Below are positions 61,163 through 64,000 of a stretch of DNA of 64,000 nt, piece after piece. A model generated the notes under the pieces. That model saw only the letters and a program-made list of their open reading frames with translations, was not told the DNA's origin and ran no database searches. Each line of letters starts with the position of its first letter. Within the stretch, counting starts at the first letter, position 1. A program made the translations under genes and the position numbers. This DNA comes from Polaromonas sp. OV174 (GTDB lineage: Bacteria > Pseudomonadota > Gammaproteobacteria > Burkholderiales > Burkholderiaceae_C). The stretch spans positions 62,001 through 126,000 of the forward strand of contig NZ_FOKZ01000005.1 of NCBI RefSeq assembly GCF_900112285.1. The letters run 5' to 3'.

Positions 61163-61797
61163 ACACCACCGCATCTCCGCTGTCGCCCCTGGTCCATCTG
61201 ATCGACGACGATGAGGCGGTGCGCAACGGCCTGGCCCTGCTGATAAGCACCGTGGGCCTGCGCGTGCAACCCTGGGCCGATCCTCAGGCCTTTCTCGCAC
61301 AGTTCGACCGGCAGTCGATAGGCGCCATCGTGCTGGATGTGCGCATGCCTGGCATCAGCGGCCTGACCGTGCTGGACACGCTGGCCGCCCAGGGCGTAGA
61401 CCATCCGGTGATCATGCTGACCGGCCACGGTACGGTGGAGATGTGCAGGCGGGCCTTCAAATCCGGGGCGATGGAGTTTCTGGAAAAACCGGTCAACGAC
61501 GAGCAGCTCATAGATGCGCTGCAAAAAGCCGTGCGCCAACATGTGAAATCGCGCGACCGGCGCCAGGCCGACCGCTCGGCGCGCGAACGCTACGCGCAAC
61601 TGTCCGAGCGTGAACGCGAAGTGCTGGGCTTGATCGTGGCGGGGCTGACCAACAAGGAAATCGGCCGCGCCCTGGACCTGTCGCCACGCACGGTGGAAAG
61701 CCACCGCGCCAGCCTGTTTGCCAAGCTAGAAGCCGAGTCGCTGGCCCAGTTGATCCGGCAGTATGCGACGCTGGCAGACGAAGCCGACGGTCTATAG
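61159..61797 (+). CDS. FixJ/NarL-type response regulator
   Basis: The 212-residue protein has a receiver domain (VHLIDDDEAVRNGLALLIST, phospho-acceptor in IVLDVRMPGISG, lysine in FLEKPVND) and a LuxR-type helix-turn-helix (LSEREREVLGLIVAGLTNKE and LSPRTVESHRA). It is coupled to the kinase by a 4-bp overlap. Targets are unknown; the exported GlcG/HbpS-type gene downstream is a candidate. Confidence 0.94.
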   Translation: MNTTASPLSPLVHLIDDDEAVRNGLALLISTVGLRVQPWADPQAFLAQFDRQSIGAIVLDVRMPGISGLTVLDTLAAQGVDHPVIMLTGHGTVEMCRRAFKSGAMEFLEKPVNDEQLIDALQKAVRQHVKSRDRRQADRSARERYAQLSEREREVLGLIVAGLTNKEIGRALDLSPRTVESHRASLFAKLEAESLAQLIRQYATLADEADGL

Positions 61798-61844
61798 CGA
61801 GTCACCGAAAGCCAGTCCAAGCCGCGAAATAGCCTTCGCCAGAC

Positions 61845-61985
61845 TGCAGGCGCCCCCTCGGGGGCAGTATTTCTACGGAGTCCGGCGCGTAGCCCTACGA
61901 ATGGGCAAACCCAGCGCCATTTTTTAAAGTTCTCCCACGGTCGAATTTGAAGCCCCCACGCTTGCTACTTCGTGTGCCGCGCAGC
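61845..61985 (+). repeat. dispersed repeat B, copy 4
   Basis: CGCCCCCTCGGGGGCAGTAT and GCCCCCACGCTTGCTACTTC match other B copies in part. It fills most of the 228-bp gap before the GlcG-type gene; I see no other gene there. Confidence 0.6.
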
Positions 61986-62025
61986 AGCTAAACCGTTTCA
62001 ACAAACCAACTTATGGAGAACACCC

Positions 62026-62517
62026 ATGCGCAACATCATCAAGGTTTCCGCTCTTGCCCTGTCCCTGGTGGCCGCCGCTGCCAGCGCCCAGTCGGTTCGC
62101 ATCGAGAAAAACATGTCTCTCGAACTGGCCAACCAGATCGCAGCCGCCAGCGTGGCAGCTTGTGCCGCCAACGGCTATGCCGTGGGTGTCACCGTGGTGG
62201 ACCGCGCCGGCACCGTGCGTGCCGTGCAGCGTGCTGACAATGCCGGCCCGCACACCCTGGGCGCCAGCCTGCAAAAAGCCTTCACCTCGGCCTCGGCAAA
62301 AAACACCACGCTGGCCATGATGGAAGGCGCACAGAAGAACCCGGCGGCAGCCAACCTGGTTAACATCCCCGGCTATTTGCTGCTGGGCGGTGGCGTGCCC
62401 GTCAAGGTGGGCAACGAAGTCATAGGCGCAGTAGGCATAGGCGGCGCACCAGGCGGCCACCTCGACGAACAATGCGCGATGGTCGCACTCGACAAGGTCA
62501 AGGACCAGCTTAAGTAA
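62026..62517 (+). CDS. exported GlcG/HbpS-family protein
   Basis: A signal peptide (KVSALALSLVAAAASAQ) leads into a GlcG/HbpS domain (PF03928): SLELANQIAAASVAACAANG, AVGVTVVDRAGTVRAVQRAD, and the glycine-rich VIGAVGIGGAPGG end. HbpS of Streptomyces is a secreted heme/iron-binding protein that controls a two-component kinase; others are of unknown function. The start at 62026 follows GGAGAA. It is located 228 bp after a two-component system. About 163 residues. Confidence 0.92.
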   Translation: MRNIIKVSALALSLVAAAASAQSVRIEKNMSLELANQIAAASVAACAANGYAVGVTVVDRAGTVRAVQRADNAGPHTLGASLQKAFTSASAKNTTLAMMEGAQKNPAAANLVNIPGYLLLGGGVPVKVGNEVIGAVGIGGAPGGHLDEQCAMVALDKVKDQLK

Positions 62518-62553
62518 GCACGGAACGCACAAGCTCTCCTCGAGGAGAACCCC

Positions 62554-63267
62554 ATGCGTCGGAGCTCTCTTTATTCGTGGCGACCTCTTGCAGCGGCTGC
62601 CGCATTTGGCTTGGCGACGGTCATCGGCGGTCCGGCCATGGCGCAGACGGCGCCCAGCGCAGCTGAAGCGGCGGCCTATACGGGCTTGCATGCCGCAGCC
62701 CAAAAAGGTGACATGGCCAAGATCGAAAAGCTTGCCGCAGCCAGGGCCGAGCTCAACGCACGCGACGGCAATGGCCGCACGCCGCTGCATGTTGCCGCCT
62801 TTGCCAGGCAGCGCGACGCGATTCGTGCGCTGGTCAAGGCCGGTGCCGACATCAAGCTGCTGGACAAGGACAGGAACGACGGCGTGACGATTGCATCGGT
62901 GGCCGATGATGAAGAAACCCTGCGCGTGCTGCTCGCCTCGGGCGCCAGCGCGAAGCTGGTGACCAGCCGCTATGACGGCACCGCGCTGATTGCGGCGGCG
63001 CACCTGGGCCACGACGGCGTGGTGAAGCAGCTGATCGCCGCCGGCGCACCGCTGGACCACGTCAACAATCTGCACTGGACGGCCGTGATCGAGTCCGTCG
63101 TGCTGGGCAATGGCGGGCCGCGCCACCAGGAAACCTTGCGCGCGCTGATCAACGCAGGGGCAAGCCTGCAACTCAGCGACCGGCAAGGCAACACGCCCCT
63201 GCAGCTGGCAAAGTCACGCGGCTACCGTGAGATGGTGCAACTGCTGGAGCAGGCCGGCGCACGTTAG
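62554..63267 (+). CDS. exported ankyrin-repeat protein
   Basis: A signal peptide (LAAAAAFGLATVIGGPAMA) precedes about five ankyrin repeats (for example GRTPLHVAAFARQRDAIRAL, TALIAAAHLGHDGVVKQLIA and NTPLQLAKSRGYREMVQLL). Periplasmic ankyrin proteins often partner with enzymes such as catalases; none is seen here. GAGGAG lies before the start. 237 residues. Confidence 0.92.
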   Translation: MRRSSLYSWRPLAAAAAFGLATVIGGPAMAQTAPSAAEAAAYTGLHAAAQKGDMAKIEKLAAARAELNARDGNGRTPLHVAAFARQRDAIRALVKAGADIKLLDKDRNDGVTIASVADDEETLRVLLASGASAKLVTSRYDGTALIAAAHLGHDGVVKQLIAAGAPLDHVNNLHWTAVIESVVLGNGGPRHQETLRALINAGASLQLSDRQGNTPLQLAKSRGYREMVQLLEQAGAR

Positions 63268-63411
63268 AGCCCGGGGTCCCAGGGCTTGCAAAGACCTCGC
63301 CAAGCCCGCTAAGGGTTGTTACCGGCGCGGCGGCCTGACGGCATCGCTACGATGACTTGCGCACGCTAGCGTTGCTGTGTGCGACTCAAACAACCCTGAG
63401 GAGATGACAAC

Positions 63412-63813
63412 ATGAATATTCACAAACGCGGCGCAGCCATCGTGCTCGGCGGCCTGCTCACCCTGGCGGCTGGTGGCCTTTTTGCGCAGGCCTCTGGCCT
63501 TACCCGTGTCATGGTCGGCAAGGCCGATGTATCCATGCCCGGGCGTGAGGCCGTGGTTGCCCGCGTGGACGTTGCGCCCGGCGCCAAGGCCGGCCGCCAC
63601 ACCCATCCCGGTGATGAAATCAGCTATGTACTGGAAGGCGAAGCCACGCTGCTGGTAGACGGGCAAGCCCCGCGCCAGGTCAAGGCGGGTGAGTCTTTTG
63701 TGGTGCCCGCCGGCGTGGTGCATGACGCACACAACAATGGTTCCAACCCTATCAAGCTGATCGGCGTGTATGTCGTTGAGAAGGGCAAACCGCTGGCAAC
63801 GCCAGCATCCTGA
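63412..63813 (+). CDS. exported cupin-domain protein
   Basis: The 133-residue protein has a signal peptide (IVLGGLLTLAAGGLFAQA) and one cupin fold: motif 1 is RHTHPGDEISYVLEGEATL with His-His-Glu metal ligands, motif 2 is VVPAGVVHDAHNNG. It may be a periplasmic metal-binding enzyme or sensor. GAGGAG precedes the start. The function cannot be told. Confidence 0.9.
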   Translation: MNIHKRGAAIVLGGLLTLAAGGLFAQASGLTRVMVGKADVSMPGREAVVARVDVAPGAKAGRHTHPGDEISYVLEGEATLLVDGQAPRQVKAGESFVVPAGVVHDAHNNGSNPIKLIGVYVVEKGKPLATPAS

Positions 63814-63880
63814 GCATCGCGCCGGGGACCAGCGGCATGGGTGGGATGGTCGCCACCCATGCGCTGACGGATAGCCCGCG

Positions 63881-64000
63881 TCAGAAACCTTCACCAGCCG
63901 CGCGAATGCCGCCGGTGATCGTCAGCGAATCCACGGTGCCGTGCAGTTCAAGCGGGTTGATGCCGGGGCCATGGGTGGTCAGGCCACCCGCAATACTGAC
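63881..64000 (-). CDS. 3' end of an unidentified gene (cut by window edge)
   Basis: An open minus-strand frame enters from the right edge and stops at 63881-63883, giving 39 residues with alternating hydrophobic positions (LELHGTVDSLTITGGIRAAG), as in beta-helix or beta-barrel proteins. It is convergent with the cupin gene. Too short to identify. Confidence 0.5.
   Translation of the reverse strand, partial: VSIAGGLTTHGPGINPLELHGTVDSLTITGGIRAAGEGF

Noticed and set aside
62011..63186. A 391-codon minus-strand frame opposite the GlcG-type and ankyrin genes
   Set aside because: Both plus-strand genes have signal peptides and clear domains; the reverse frame has neither.

Overview
The window looks like chromosomal DNA of a Comamonadaceae-type betaproteobacterium (Burkholderiales). 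From about 10.5 kb onward it is GC-rich, dense with housekeeping genes of that group (glmS, glmU, ruvA, ruvB, phoH, ybeY, ttcA, otsA, otsB, dtd), carries Bug/TctC-type solute receptors and a LysR gene divergent from a DUF2917 gene, and is dotted with two short dispersed repeat families. No rRNA, tRNA or CRISPR array was recognised.

Positions 1-10,530 are different. Base composition is visibly less GC-rich, the dispersed repeats are absent, and the genes are defence-like. A plus-strand operon holds a cut-off gene, an unrecognised 587-residue protein, a YkgJ-type cysteine-cluster protein and a TIR protein fused to a DUF3298 (RsiV-type) domain. Facing it is a five-gene minus-strand operon: a restriction-nuclease-like protein, a small middle component, a DUF3732 ABC ATPase (together an ABC three-component system), then an ABC ATPase and an HNH nuclease that resemble the Septu pair PtuA/PtuB. 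The block ends about 20 bp past the glmS stop codon with TGT/ACA-type termini and repeated TnsB-site-like motifs, as expected for cargo of a Tn7-like element in attTn7.

10.5-19.9 kb: glmS with a divergent Lrp-type regulator; a LysR regulator divergent from a receptor/dehydrogenase/RraA-like cluster; glmU; a DUF6279 lipoprotein and a TfoX-domain protein. 19.9-23.5 kb: a glutamate/aspartate-type ABC transporter (gltIJKL-like) that appears inserted between the TfoX-domain gene and a GST gene, flanked by a copy of the TfoX-domain gene's 3' end and preceded by a dehydrogenase fragment.

23.5-36 kb: GST, DUF2917 and LysR, then an eight-gene minus-strand operon for uptake and breakdown of peptide-like or D-amino-acid compounds (dipeptide-type ABC transporter, PLP deaminase, RpiR regulator, D-aminoacylase), divergent from a RidA gene. 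Two identical-format palindromes in the divergent promoter are candidate RpiR operators.

36-50 kb: 5-formyl-THF cyclo-ligase and lytic transglycosylase, trehalose genes otsB-GH15-otsA, ROK kinase, DUF2905, MidA-type methyltransferase, a pteridine-reductase-like SDR with dihydroneopterin aldolase, ttcA, DUF4136 lipoprotein, histidine phosphatase and a DSD1-type PLP enzyme. 50-64 kb: a MacAB-like exporter downstream of ruvAB, phoH-ybeY, a ParB-like protein, SulP transporter, dtd, a two-component system next to a secreted GlcG/HbpS-type protein, an exported ankyrin protein, an exported cupin and a cut-off gene at the right edge.

A striking overall feature is that a roughly 60-bp dispersed repeat has landed inside or at the ends of coding sequences nine times, apparently adding peptide segments in frame to glmU, the cyclo-ligase, the ROK kinase and the SDR, and forming the signal peptide of a lipoprotein.
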